Assembly (NCBI RefSeq): GCF_001548375.1 | Contig: NZ_AP017296.1 | Coordinates: 372,001-436,000, forward strand | Source: Nostoc sp. NIES-3756 | GTDB taxonomy: Bacteria > Cyanobacteriota > Cyanobacteriia > Cyanobacteriales > Nostocaceae | DNA length: 64,000 bases | Direction: 5' to 3' | Shown: positions 9,775 through 17,261 of the stretch, in pieces | Layout of the letters: every line of letters begins with the position of its first letter | Position numbering within the stretch: the stretch's first letter is position 1 | Translations under genes and position numbers: made by a program | The notes under the pieces: generated by a model | What the model saw: the letters and a program-made list of their open reading frames with translations, nothing else | What the model was told of the DNA's origin: nothing | Database searches by the model: none

Positions 9775-10251
9775 ATGCAAAGCTCTTTAACAGTGCCAGC
9801 AACCTTAGATTCACTACCAGTGATCGCCAATTATGTTATGACAGCCGCCGCCGTAGCTGGTTTAGATCAAAAAACCACCTATAATTGCCGTCTAGCAGTA
9901 GACGAAATAGCCACCAACATCATCACCTACGGCTACAGTCAAGCAAGCAGTGAGGAAAAATTAAACTTGCAAGCCGACATCGACGAACAAGCCTTAACAA
10001 TTGCAATTGAAGATACTGGCATAGCCTACAATCCCTATGAAACCCATCTGCCAAACCAAGATGAACTAAATCGACCCTTACAAGAACGATTAATAGGTGG
10101 CTTAGGCATATATCTTGCACTCAACAGTGTCGATGAATTTCACTATGAACGTGTCGGCAATAAAAACCGTAATGTCTTCATTGTGTATAGGAGGCAAGGG
10201 GAGTGGGGAGTAGGGGGAGTGGGGGGAGATGAGGGAGAAACCCAACCCTAA
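9775..10251 (+). CDS. Anti-sigma-type serine kinase, HATPase_c_2 domain (RsbW/HmpW-like)
   Basis: A 158-residue GHKL ATPase domain with the N-box region (CRLAVDEIATNIITYGY), the ATP-lid motif EDTGIAYNP and a late GGLGIYLA. It should phosphorylate the STAS protein encoded just upstream and sequester a sigma factor or other target. The natural domain end is near VFIVYRRQ. The last 19 codons (EWGVGGVGGDEGETQP region) come from a G-rich intergenic repeat that the frame has run into, so the tail is probably not functional. Role in partner switching follows from family and neighbours; the target is unknown. Confidence 0.88.
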   Translation: MQSSLTVPATLDSLPVIANYVMTAAAVAGLDQKTTYNCRLAVDEIATNIITYGYSQASSEEKLNLQADIDEQALTIAIEDTGIAYNPYETHLPNQDELNRPLQERLIGGLGIYLALNSVDEFHYERVGNKNRNVFIVYRRQGEWGVGGVGGDEGETQP

Positions 10252-10271
10252 CCCCTCCCAGGAGGGGAAAG
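10195..10271. repeat. G-rich tract plus CCCCTCCCAGGAGGGG palindromic repeat
   Basis: A G-rich stretch (10195-10235) forms the 3' end of the preceding gene. Directly after it, 10252-10271 holds CCCCTCCCAGGAGGGGAAAG, repeated exactly at 20507-20526. Both copies are followed by GC[A/G]AGAAAAACTA, so the repeat unit extends past the palindrome. Confidence 0.75.
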
Positions 10272-10339
10272 CAAGAAAAACTACTAACAACTGTCAACTA
10301 TCTCCTACCTTTTGACTATGAACTAATGACCAATGACCA

Positions 10340-11179
10340 ATGAAAACCGAACAAGAACTTCTACTTGTTTATGAGCGGGACTTACAGATTGCCCGAATGA
10401 TTCAAGCCGACTTTTTGCCAGAAACTTTACCACAAATATCAGGATGGGAAATAGCCGCTCGTTTTCATCCAGCACGCTTGGTAGCAGGAGATTTTTATGA
10501 TGCTTTCTCCTTACCTAATAATCGAATAGGTATTGTGATTGCAGATGTGTGTGACAAAGGCGTAGGCGCAGCTTTGTTTATGTCTCTGTTTCGCAGCTTA
10601 ATTCGGGCTTTTGCTCAACAGCATTATCATTTGAGTTGGTTGGATGCGCTGAGTGATGAAAGTTGGAAGTCCACAAAAGGAGTGCGATCGCAAGCTCCTA
10701 AAATTGGTACTACTGCCCTCAAAAATGCAGTTAACTTAACCAATAATTACATCGCTAACAATCACAGCCGTGTCAATATGTTCGCCACCTTATTCTTTGG
10801 TGTGTTGAACCCCACTACAGGTTTGCTGCACTATATAAACGCTGGACACGAAGCACCAGCCATTTGTGGAATAGATGGTATCAAGTCTCGGCTCAAACCC
10901 ACAGGCCCGGCTGTTGGCATCATACCTAATAGAAACTTTGGCATCGAACAAGTCAAGTTGGAAGTTGGCGATATTCTAGTAACCTACTCTGACGGTGTAA
11001 CTGATGCTCGTGACCCCACAGGGCAATTTTTTACCGAAGAAAAATTACTATCTCTACTACAGCAACCCACACCCTCAGCTACAGCAATGCTAAACCGCAT
11101 TGAAGCCAGTGTATATGCTCACATTGCTGATGCAGATCAGTTTGACGACATCACCATGTTAGCAGTGCTACGCAATTGA
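10340..11179 (+). CDS. SpoIIE-type PP2C serine phosphatase (RsbU/HmpU-like)
   Basis: A 279-residue PPM/SpoIIE phosphatase. The metal-binding motifs are present: LVAGDFYDAF, VIADVCDKGVGAALFM, YSDGVTDAR and the final QFDDITMLAVL. A leading helix (LLVYERDLQIARMIQADFLPETLP) is typical of the linker that joins such domains to sensors, but no sensor domain is fused, so input must come from a partner. It should dephosphorylate the STAS protein at 9397. The start ATG 10340 sits inside short ATGACCA repeats. It completes the partner-switch module in the order antagonist, kinase, phosphatase. Confidence 0.92.
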   Translation: MKTEQELLLVYERDLQIARMIQADFLPETLPQISGWEIAARFHPARLVAGDFYDAFSLPNNRIGIVIADVCDKGVGAALFMSLFRSLIRAFAQQHYHLSWLDALSDESWKSTKGVRSQAPKIGTTALKNAVNLTNNYIANNHSRVNMFATLFFGVLNPTTGLLHYINAGHEAPAICGIDGIKSRLKPTGPAVGIIPNRNFGIEQVKLEVGDILVTYSDGVTDARDPTGQFFTEEKLLSLLQQPTPSATAMLNRIEASVYAHIADADQFDDITMLAVLRN

Positions 11180-11278
11180 GGGAGTAATCAATTCAAAATT
11201 CAAAAATAAGAAATTCTACCTCCTGCCTTCTGTCAACTGACAACTGACAACTAACAACTGTTCAAGGATGAAAGATGT

Positions 11279-12865
11279 GTGATTCCTAAGTTTTCTCAGA
11301 CCATTAATTCTGTGCTGTCACATTTGCCAAGGCTGTACACAGCATTATTTGTCTCAAGTGCTAACGTGATTATAACAAGTGCGATCGCAACGGCTTTATT
11401 TACGGGGATACGAGAATTAGGTTGGTTACAAGCGCAAGAATTATGGGCTTTTGACCAGTTTATTCAATTGCGTGGTGATGAAGGACTTGACCATCGTTTG
11501 CTAATTGTAGCTATTACTGAGGAGGATATCCAATCACAAAAGCAATGGCCATTACCTGACAGCATTATGGAGAAAGTATTAGATAAACTTGAGCAGCAGC
11601 AACCGCGAGTAATTGGTTTAGATATTTATCGGGATTTTGCCATACCACCTGGTACTGCTGAGTTAAGTAAACGCTTTCAAAATAGCGATCGCATTATTGC
11701 TGTTTGCAAAGTTAATGATACTTCTGGTAATCCTGGAATTGCACCGCCTCCTGGTATACCAGAAAATCGAGTGGGATTTTCGGATTTATTAGTAGATTCT
11801 GGTGGTATCCTACGCCGGAATCTACTATTTCTCAATCCTCCTGTTAATAAATCAAAAGAAAACAATTTCCATATCTGCCAAAATCCCTCTGCTGATTTGT
11901 TCTCCTTCAGCCTCCAGTTAGCACTAAATTACCTCAAAGTAGAAAATATCAAGCCTAAGTTGACAGCATCCCAAGAACTGCAATTAGGTTCAGTAATATT
12001 TAAACGTTTAAAATCCAATGCTGGTGGCTACCAAAATATTGATATCTCTGGCTATCAAATTTTACTTAACTATCGCTCGTCGGAGCAAATAGCGCCACAA
12101 GTAACGCTAACAGAACTTTTAACAGATAAAGTTAATCCTAATTTAATCAAGGATCGTATTGTCCTTATTGGTACTACAGCAGAGAGTGTTAAAGACCTTT
12201 TTTACACTCCTTATAGTGCTGGAAAGCAAAAAGAACAATACATGGTAGGAGTTATGATTCATGCACAAGCTGTCAGTCAAATTCTCAGCGCCGTTTTAAA
12301 TAAGCGTCCTTTACTTTGGTACTGGCCAAACTGGGGTGAAACTCTCTGGATAGGTTTATGGTCATTGACGGGAGGAGCAATAGCTTGGCAAATTCGCCAT
12401 CCTCTACGTTTTGGAATAATTAGTACAACAGCAATAGTTGTTTTATTCGGAATATGTTCTATTCTCTTTTACCAAGGAGCTTGGATACCTGTAATTCCTC
12501 CTTTATTTACATTTATTACCACAGCCGGAAGTGTCGTTATAGTAGACCGATTTCATAAGTCCGGATATACAAAAACAATTTATCAACATCTCACCAATCC
12601 GTTTAAACTCAACGTTGAAATTGACCAGTCGAAAAAAGAGCGACAAGTAGCTAAGATTACCCAAACAGCATACTTTCAAGACTTACAGAAAAAAGGTAAA
12701 GAATTGAGAACAAAAAAAGCTCCTAAATCTGGAAATATCAATTCTAATTCATCTATTGATGCAAATGAAATTACAACAAAGTCTCATACTTCTAACACAA
12801 AGCCTATCATGCAAATGAAAAATAAACATAGAAAGGAAAGTACACATGAGGAAAATACAAATTAG
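11279..12865 (+). CDS. CHASE2-domain membrane protein without kinase output
   Basis: GTG 11279 is the only usable start, since nearby ATGs hit stops within a few codons. After an N-terminal membrane segment (about 27-45), residues 55-330 form an extracytoplasmic CHASE2 sensor (FDQFIQLRG, LLIVAITEEDIQ, IKDRIVLIGTTAESVKD). Three membrane segments follow (about 360-435). The cytoplasmic tail is about 100 residues, Lys- and Ser-rich, with no kinase, cyclase or GGDEF domain. It may be a sensor that signals through partners. It overlaps the DUF928 gene by 20 bases, a tight coupling. CHASE2 and DUF928 neighbours are frequent in cyanobacteria, as far as I know; the joint function is not established. 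Confidence 0.87.
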   Translation: MIPKFSQTINSVLSHLPRLYTALFVSSANVIITSAIATALFTGIRELGWLQAQELWAFDQFIQLRGDEGLDHRLLIVAITEEDIQSQKQWPLPDSIMEKVLDKLEQQQPRVIGLDIYRDFAIPPGTAELSKRFQNSDRIIAVCKVNDTSGNPGIAPPPGIPENRVGFSDLLVDSGGILRRNLLFLNPPVNKSKENNFHICQNPSADLFSFSLQLALNYLKVENIKPKLTASQELQLGSVIFKRLKSNAGGYQNIDISGYQILLNYRSSEQIAPQVTLTELLTDKVNPNLIKDRIVLIGTTAESVKDLFYTPYSAGKQKEQYMVGVMIHAQAVSQILSAVLNKRPLLWYWPNWGETLWIGLWSLTGGAIAWQIRHPLRFGIISTTAIVVLFGICSILFYQGAWIPVIPPLFTFITTAGSVVIVDRFHKSGYTKTIYQHLTNPFKLNVEIDQSKKERQVAKITQTAYFQDLQKKGKELRTKKAPKSGNINSNSSIDANEITTKSHTSNTKPIMQMKNKHRKESTHEENTN

Positions 12866-13658
12866 TAAATATTATTACAATGTTATTCTTTCGCTTTCAT
12901 TTCTCTTGTTAGAGATAACAACAACTACAGCTTTTACCCAAGTATCAACTGCTCAAAAATTACCAACTCAAAACATGACAAACACTAACAACTTAGTTTC
13001 AAAACAAATTCGTTTTAAGCCTCCAAAGACAGGAGCGCCAACTAACCGTACAGGTGGAGCATCACGCCGGGGAGATACTTGTAATACTAATAATAAATCT
13101 CTCAAAGCTTTATTACCAGAGAACAATTTCGGATTAACAATAGAAGAATACCCAACTTTCTTTGTGTATATTCCAGCAAGTTCTGCTCATTTAATAGAGT
13201 TCGAGTTATATGAACAGGATGCTAATGAACCGCTATATAAAACAATATTTAAAGTTCCAGACGCACCTGGAATAGTCAGCTTTAGCCTGCCTAATAACCA
13301 AACCTTGCTACCTTTAGAAGTAGGTAAAAACTATCGCTGGTTCCTTTCATTGAAGTGTAATCTTCAAGATAGTTCAGAAAATTTATATGTACAAGGTTCG
13401 GTGCAGAGAATCCAACCTAATACTAATCTCATGAGACAATTAGAAAAAGCAACACCACGCGATCGCTTAAATATATATGCACAAGCTGGTATTTGGCACG
13501 ATACCCTAACAAAACTAGCCGAACTTCGTCGCGCTCATCCTGACGATAAAACTCTAGCAACCGACTGGACACAGCTTTTAGAGTCAGTCGGTCTTAATCA
13601 AGTCGCCAATGCACCAATAGTTTATTCAACTAGCGTTAAAGCTTCAGTGGCACCATAG
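12846..13658 (+). CDS. DUF928 family exported protein
   Basis: ATG 12846 lies within the end of the CHASE2 gene. The 270-residue protein has a signal peptide (hydrophobic residues 10-30), then a segment with IRFKPPKTGAPTNRTGG and RRGDTC near residues 57-80, and the DUF928 core (LKALLPENNFGLTIEEYPTF, then FYLYEQ-like strands and LEVGKNYRWFLSLKC). The two Cys residues could form a disulfide in the periplasm. Function of DUF928 is unknown. The same RFKPPK motif occurs at the mature N-terminus of the CHAT protein at 34260, discussed as a finding. Confidence 0.85.
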   Translation: MRKIQISKYYYNVILSLSFLLLEITTTTAFTQVSTAQKLPTQNMTNTNNLVSKQIRFKPPKTGAPTNRTGGASRRGDTCNTNNKSLKALLPENNFGLTIEEYPTFFVYIPASSAHLIEFELYEQDANEPLYKTIFKVPDAPGIVSFSLPNNQTLLPLEVGKNYRWFLSLKCNLQDSSENLYVQGSVQRIQPNTNLMRQLEKATPRDRLNIYAQAGIWHDTLTKLAELRRAHPDDKTLATDWTQLLESVGLNQVANAPIVYSTSVKASVAP

Positions 13659-13706
13659 ATTTCTAACACGGATGAAGTACAAATTCAATATGACTAATAT
13701 TGTAGG

Positions 13707-13724
13707 GTGAGCCGAACGGCTCAC
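13707..13724. repeat. Perfect 8-bp inverted repeat downstream of the DUF928 gene
   Basis: GTGAGCCG-AA-CGGCTCAC. It could terminate the CHASE2-DUF928 transcript, but no T-run follows, so a dispersed palindromic repeat is at least as likely. Confidence 0.5.
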
Positions 13725-13738
13725 TCTTGCCTATTTTA

Positions 13739-13761
13739 GAGACTATTTATAAACTAAATCT
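13739..13761. repeat. IS5-type terminal repeat, left copy flanking the DUF1345 locus
   Basis: GAGACTATTTATAAACTAAA followed by TCT. It matches the ends of the IS5-like element at 45.3-48.0 kb (GAGATTATTTATAAAGTAAA) with few changes. A facing partner lies at 14881-14904. Confidence 0.55.
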
Positions 13762-14056
13762 TAAGTAGCGACTATCTTAAAATTCAAGCGATAGTTAATC
13801 AAAAAAATCAGCCAGAGGAGGTAAAAAATAGCAGCATAAAATGAGTTAGCCGTGTCATACTCATATAGAGAAAAATTAAAGTAAAACAAACATCATCTAA
13901 CTTCAAGGTAAAAAAAGATCATCCTGATTATAAATAAACAGGTGTTAAATCACCAGTCATAATAGAATATCCTACATCTTGAGATGATCTGAAATTGGAG
14001 CGTCTAAGTAGCCAAGGGTAAATTTGACAGTCTCAAACATAAAATTTCGTACAAAA

Positions 14057-14722
14057 ATGCAACGCTTGTTTAAAAACTTTGATGCTCGACCCAGACTGAT
14101 AATTTCTGCAGGAATTTCTTTGATGACTTGGCTGTTAATCCCAAGCGGGTTACATCTAGCTACTCAAATCCTTTGCGCCTGGAATGTGTGAACTAGCTGT
14201 TTCTTAGTTACGACGCTGGTAAAGATGCTGAAAGCTACTCCAGACAAGATGCGGCGTTATGCTCAAAATGAATATGAAGGACGCTTGATTTTGTTTGCAC
14301 TCATCATTACTGCTGCCTGTATCAGTGTCTTAGCGATCGGATTTTTACTCAATGATAAAAAAGGTATTTTGCCAATTATTTTAGCCTTACATATTATTCT
14401 CTCAATAACTACAATTGTCAGTTCTTGGCTACTAGTGCATACACTGTTCGCACTGCAATATGCACATAGTTATTATCACAATGTCAGCCACAATGATCAT
14501 GAACAAACAAGCGGGGGACTCGATTTTCCAGATGACCGTGATCCAGACTATTGGGACTTTTTATATTTTTCTTTTGTAATTGGAATGACAAGTCAAGTAT
14601 CAGATATTCAAACAACATCATCTTATATGAGACGCTTGGCTTTAATACACGGAGTCCTGTCTTTCTTTTTTAATACTAGTATTTTGGCGATGAGTATCAA
14701 TATTATTGCATCGCTCATCTAA
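14057..14722 (+). pseudogene. DUF1345 membrane protein gene interrupted by an in-frame TGA
   Basis: ATG 14057 opens a frame whose first 44 residues (MQRLFKNFDARPRLIISAG... ending ILCAWNV) look like the start of a DUF1345 protein. TGA at 14189-14191 stops it. The same frame resumes without shift and carries the rest of the family pattern: ATPDKMRRYAQNEYEGR, three more membrane segments, and DPDYWDFLYFSFVIGMTSQVSD. An ATG at 14225 could restart translation and give a 165-residue protein lacking the first two membrane segments. Most likely this is a single-nonsense pseudogene or a re-initiated short form. It is bracketed by facing IS5-type terminal repeats at 13739 and 14904. Confidence 0.8.
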
Positions 14723-15255
14723 TCAAGTAACTTGAATGTTACAAAACAGAACTGAAAAGCCTTGAAATAGCCGTATATCTAACGCCGCAATCAAATTCTT
14801 GGGATTATTCCCTAAACGGTTGAGAAACTTACCATTTAATAATGATCGCTTGACATTTAAGACGGTCGCTACAGTAACTCTATTTTTACTTTATAAATAA
14901 CCTCTTCATTACATAATCTGACTTTTTCTGACTTTTAGTAACCTAGTTGAATAAACTCAATGTACAGCTTACGACAAAATCCATTACTACGTCTGACTTT
15001 TTCATGCTGTAAAAACTGAATAGTTGCTTTAAATTTAGAACATCAAGTTAAATCAAATCTTTCAGAAAACATTTAACTGTTCAGAAAAACTAGTTACAGA
15101 AATATAGAGATATGCGTAAAGTTGGTTTTAATTATTGATAAATAAAAAGTCTATATCAAGGTACTGGTAACTCTCAAACTCTAAACAGTTGACATGATTT
15201 TTATCAAAGATTGATTAAGTAAAAGTAATAAATCAAGTATATACAGGAGAATGAC
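14723..15255. other. Long spacer upstream of the EthD cluster
   Basis: About 530 bases without a credible gene. Besides the terminal repeat at 14881-14904, it contains two CTGACTTTTT-type runs (near 14920 and 14994). The last 20 bases carry CAGGAGAATGAC directly before the CMD start, a good ribosome-binding site. The promoter of the downstream gene run is probably here, but I cannot place it. Confidence 0.5.
14881..14904. repeat. IS5-type terminal repeat, right copy flanking the DUF1345 locus
   Basis: On the minus strand it reads GAGGTTATTTATAAAGTAAA then AATA. It faces the copy at 13739, giving a unit of about 1.17 kb around the broken DUF1345 gene. No matching target duplication is visible. 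Confidence 0.5.
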
Positions 15256-15615
15256 ATGGCATACAAAAATGCTGTTTTAGACGATAAAAATCTTCAAGAT
15301 GGTTTAAAACAAATTAACAGTAAATTTGGTGATTTTTGCACTCGTGTAGCAGGTGAAGCTTGGGGTCTACCCTTAATTGACCAAAAAACAAAAGCCCTAA
15401 TTACGATCGCAGTTGATGTTGTCAACCAAGACCAAGTAGGCCCCGGTAGTCCTTTTGCTGCTCATGTAAATATGGCTCTCCAGCAAGGGGCAACCTACGC
15501 AGAGATAGAAGAATTGCTGTTATTTATGTGTGTTTACGCTGGCTTTAATAAAGTGGCTGGTTGTTTTGGCGCTCTCAATGAAATTTTCAGTAAATGGGAA
15601 GTGGGGAGTAATTAA
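15256..15615 (+). CDS. Carboxymuconolactone decarboxylase (CMD) family protein
   Basis: A 119-residue single CMD domain. Family-typical segments are FGDFCTRVAGEAWGLP, ALITIAVDVVNQ, and HVNMALQQGATYAEIEELL followed by MCVYAGFNKV. Members are either gamma-carboxymuconolactone decarboxylases or AhpD-like peroxidase partners; AhpD needs a CxxC pair. Here only MCVYAG and GCFGALNE with single Cys residues are seen, so the redox role is unlikely. Good ribosome-binding site AGGAG. It is the first gene of a long same-strand run and precedes two EthD fusion genes, hinting at a role in aromatic or lactone chemistry. The substrate is unknown. Confidence 0.88.
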   Translation: MAYKNAVLDDKNLQDGLKQINSKFGDFCTRVAGEAWGLPLIDQKTKALITIAVDVVNQDQVGPGSPFAAHVNMALQQGATYAEIEELLLFMCVYAGFNKVAGCFGALNEIFSKWEVGSN

Positions 15616-15679
15616 TTCAAAATTCAAAATTCAAAATTAAAGGCCTATGCCTCCTGACAACTGACAACCTTTAACCAAA

Positions 15680-17236
15680 ATGTTTACAACTATCGAAAAA
15701 GCTAATTATGCTAACCGCGATCAAAAAGGTAAAGTAGCCTTCTATGTTCTATTGTGGAAACGCAAAGGAATTTCTTCAGAACTTTTTTACGATTATTGGC
15801 GAGATGTGCATGGGCCGGTTTGCGCTCGGTTGCCTGGACAATATCAATATTGGCAGTTTCACTTGGCAGAAAATGAGGGTGGACTTTGGCCGACTATTAA
15901 CGGTATCGAATACATTTGTCCCAACGCATCGCAATTTAATGGCGTTGCCGAATTAACCTTTGAGTCAGAAGCCGATCGCGATTTATGGTTTAAATCTGCC
16001 GCCATTCTCATGGATGACGAGCATAACATATTCAGTAAGGCGATCGGTTATAACACTAGTTCTGGCAACTCCATAACCTATGTTGATCGCATACCTGTAG
16101 GTGAACCCAACGGCAACCAAGGCATAATTAAATTCCACGTCATGGTGAAAAAAGCCGATGTCGTGAGTGTAGGAGCTTTTCGCCGCTACATGACGGAAAC
16201 CTTTGCACCAGCCGTTGTCAAAAGTGATTCTGTCCTCAAGTTTCGCCTGCATTTGTTTGAGGAAGTCGATAATTCCCGTCCTGATGCGGCTGGAGTATCT
16301 CATTATGAAGCCCCAGAACAACAGTATCAAGCAGCTTTTGAAATAGCTTTCGCCAACCCTCTGGAAATGGAAACATTTTTTGCTTCCAAAGAATACGCTA
16401 AGGCTGTGAAAAACCAAGCTCAATATGTGCAACGGCTTCTACCCTTTCCCGAACATGCTGCTTACACCTTTGTTTACGACGGCAAAATCACCCTAGCTGG
16501 ACAGAGGAGTTCTACAGTTGCCGAACTGATTGTCAGCATTGGCGCAACCAATCAATTAAAACAGGACGTAGCTACTTTAATGCAGGAACAAAAAGCGATC
16601 GCCCGCACCACAGCACCAGAAGCGATCGCCCACACCAATGGTAACGGACAGCAATCAACCAACCACTTCATTCATCAACGCAGCAATTACTACAAAGATT
16701 TAGCCGCAGATTATTCTCGTCCTGGGTTAGTGAGTCCTTACATAGCTAAAAAACTCATCGAGGATGCGGAAAAGTTTTGGGCAATGAAAGAAGCAACTTT
16801 GCCCGAAATTAGCCCCTACTACACCCTAGAACAAATCGAACGAGAAAACAAAGAATGGTGGCCTACCCATTGCGAGGCATTAAGACAAGGACGAGGCGAC
16901 ATATTAACCGGAGAATATCGTGAGGAATTGGTTTATTTTTGCCAAGACGGCCCCTATCAAGGCTTAGAACAGCAAAAAGAGCGTGAAAAACATTGGTGGG
17001 CATTAATAGCCCAACCAGGTGTCACCATGTGCTGGCCAATTGTCATGTTTCACGGTGAAGTTACTTTCTTTGAATGGAAGTGTGTAGATGATGCCACCAA
17101 TGAAACCCTAGCCAAAGGAAACGTGACTTGGATGCGACGCGGACACAGAGGCGGATGTTATTTGAAAACTGAACAACTCACCTTTTACCGCGATGTATTT
17201 GCCCCAAGTGGATTACTCAAGTTGATTACTACTTAA
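15680..17236 (+). CDS. Double-EthD protein with C-terminal SnoaL/NTF2-like domain
   Basis: A 518-residue fusion. Residues 18-110 form a first EthD (dimeric alpha-beta barrel) unit with FYVLLWKRKGIS and YWRDVHGP. Residues 145-255 form a second (IKFHVMVKKAD, FRRYMTETFAP). A linker rich in Thr, Ala and Asn leads to a C-terminal domain (about 340-518) with a WWALIAQPGVTMCWPIVMFHGEVTFFEW core resembling SnoaL/NTF2-type folds. EthD and SnoaL folds occur in polyketide cyclases and small-molecule-modifying enzymes, so a catalytic or ligand-binding role on aromatic molecules is plausible. Its N-terminal 300 residues are near-duplicates of the next gene. No polyketide synthase is nearby. Confidence 0.78.
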   Translation: MFTTIEKANYANRDQKGKVAFYVLLWKRKGISSELFYDYWRDVHGPVCARLPGQYQYWQFHLAENEGGLWPTINGIEYICPNASQFNGVAELTFESEADRDLWFKSAAILMDDEHNIFSKAIGYNTSSGNSITYVDRIPVGEPNGNQGIIKFHVMVKKADVVSVGAFRRYMTETFAPAVVKSDSVLKFRLHLFEEVDNSRPDAAGVSHYEAPEQQYQAAFEIAFANPLEMETFFASKEYAKAVKNQAQYVQRLLPFPEHAAYTFVYDGKITLAGQRSSTVAELIVSIGATNQLKQDVATLMQEQKAIARTTAPEAIAHTNGNGQQSTNHFIHQRSNYYKDLAADYSRPGLVSPYIAKKLIEDAEKFWAMKEATLPEISPYYTLEQIERENKEWWPTHCEALRQGRGDILTGEYREELVYFCQDGPYQGLEQQKEREKHWWALIAQPGVTMCWPIVMFHGEVTFFEWKCVDDATNETLAKGNVTWMRRGHRGGCYLKTEQLTFYRDVFAPSGLLKLITT

Positions 17237-17261
17237 ACAAAACCTCTAACCCTAAAAACAT

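Noticed and set aside
15256..15615. AhpD-type peroxidase role for the CMD protein
   Set aside because: The redox-active CxxC pair required in AhpD is not visible.
15983..16432. 149-codon minus-strand frame
   Set aside because: Antisense of the EthD gene, no protein-like motif, no ribosome-binding site.
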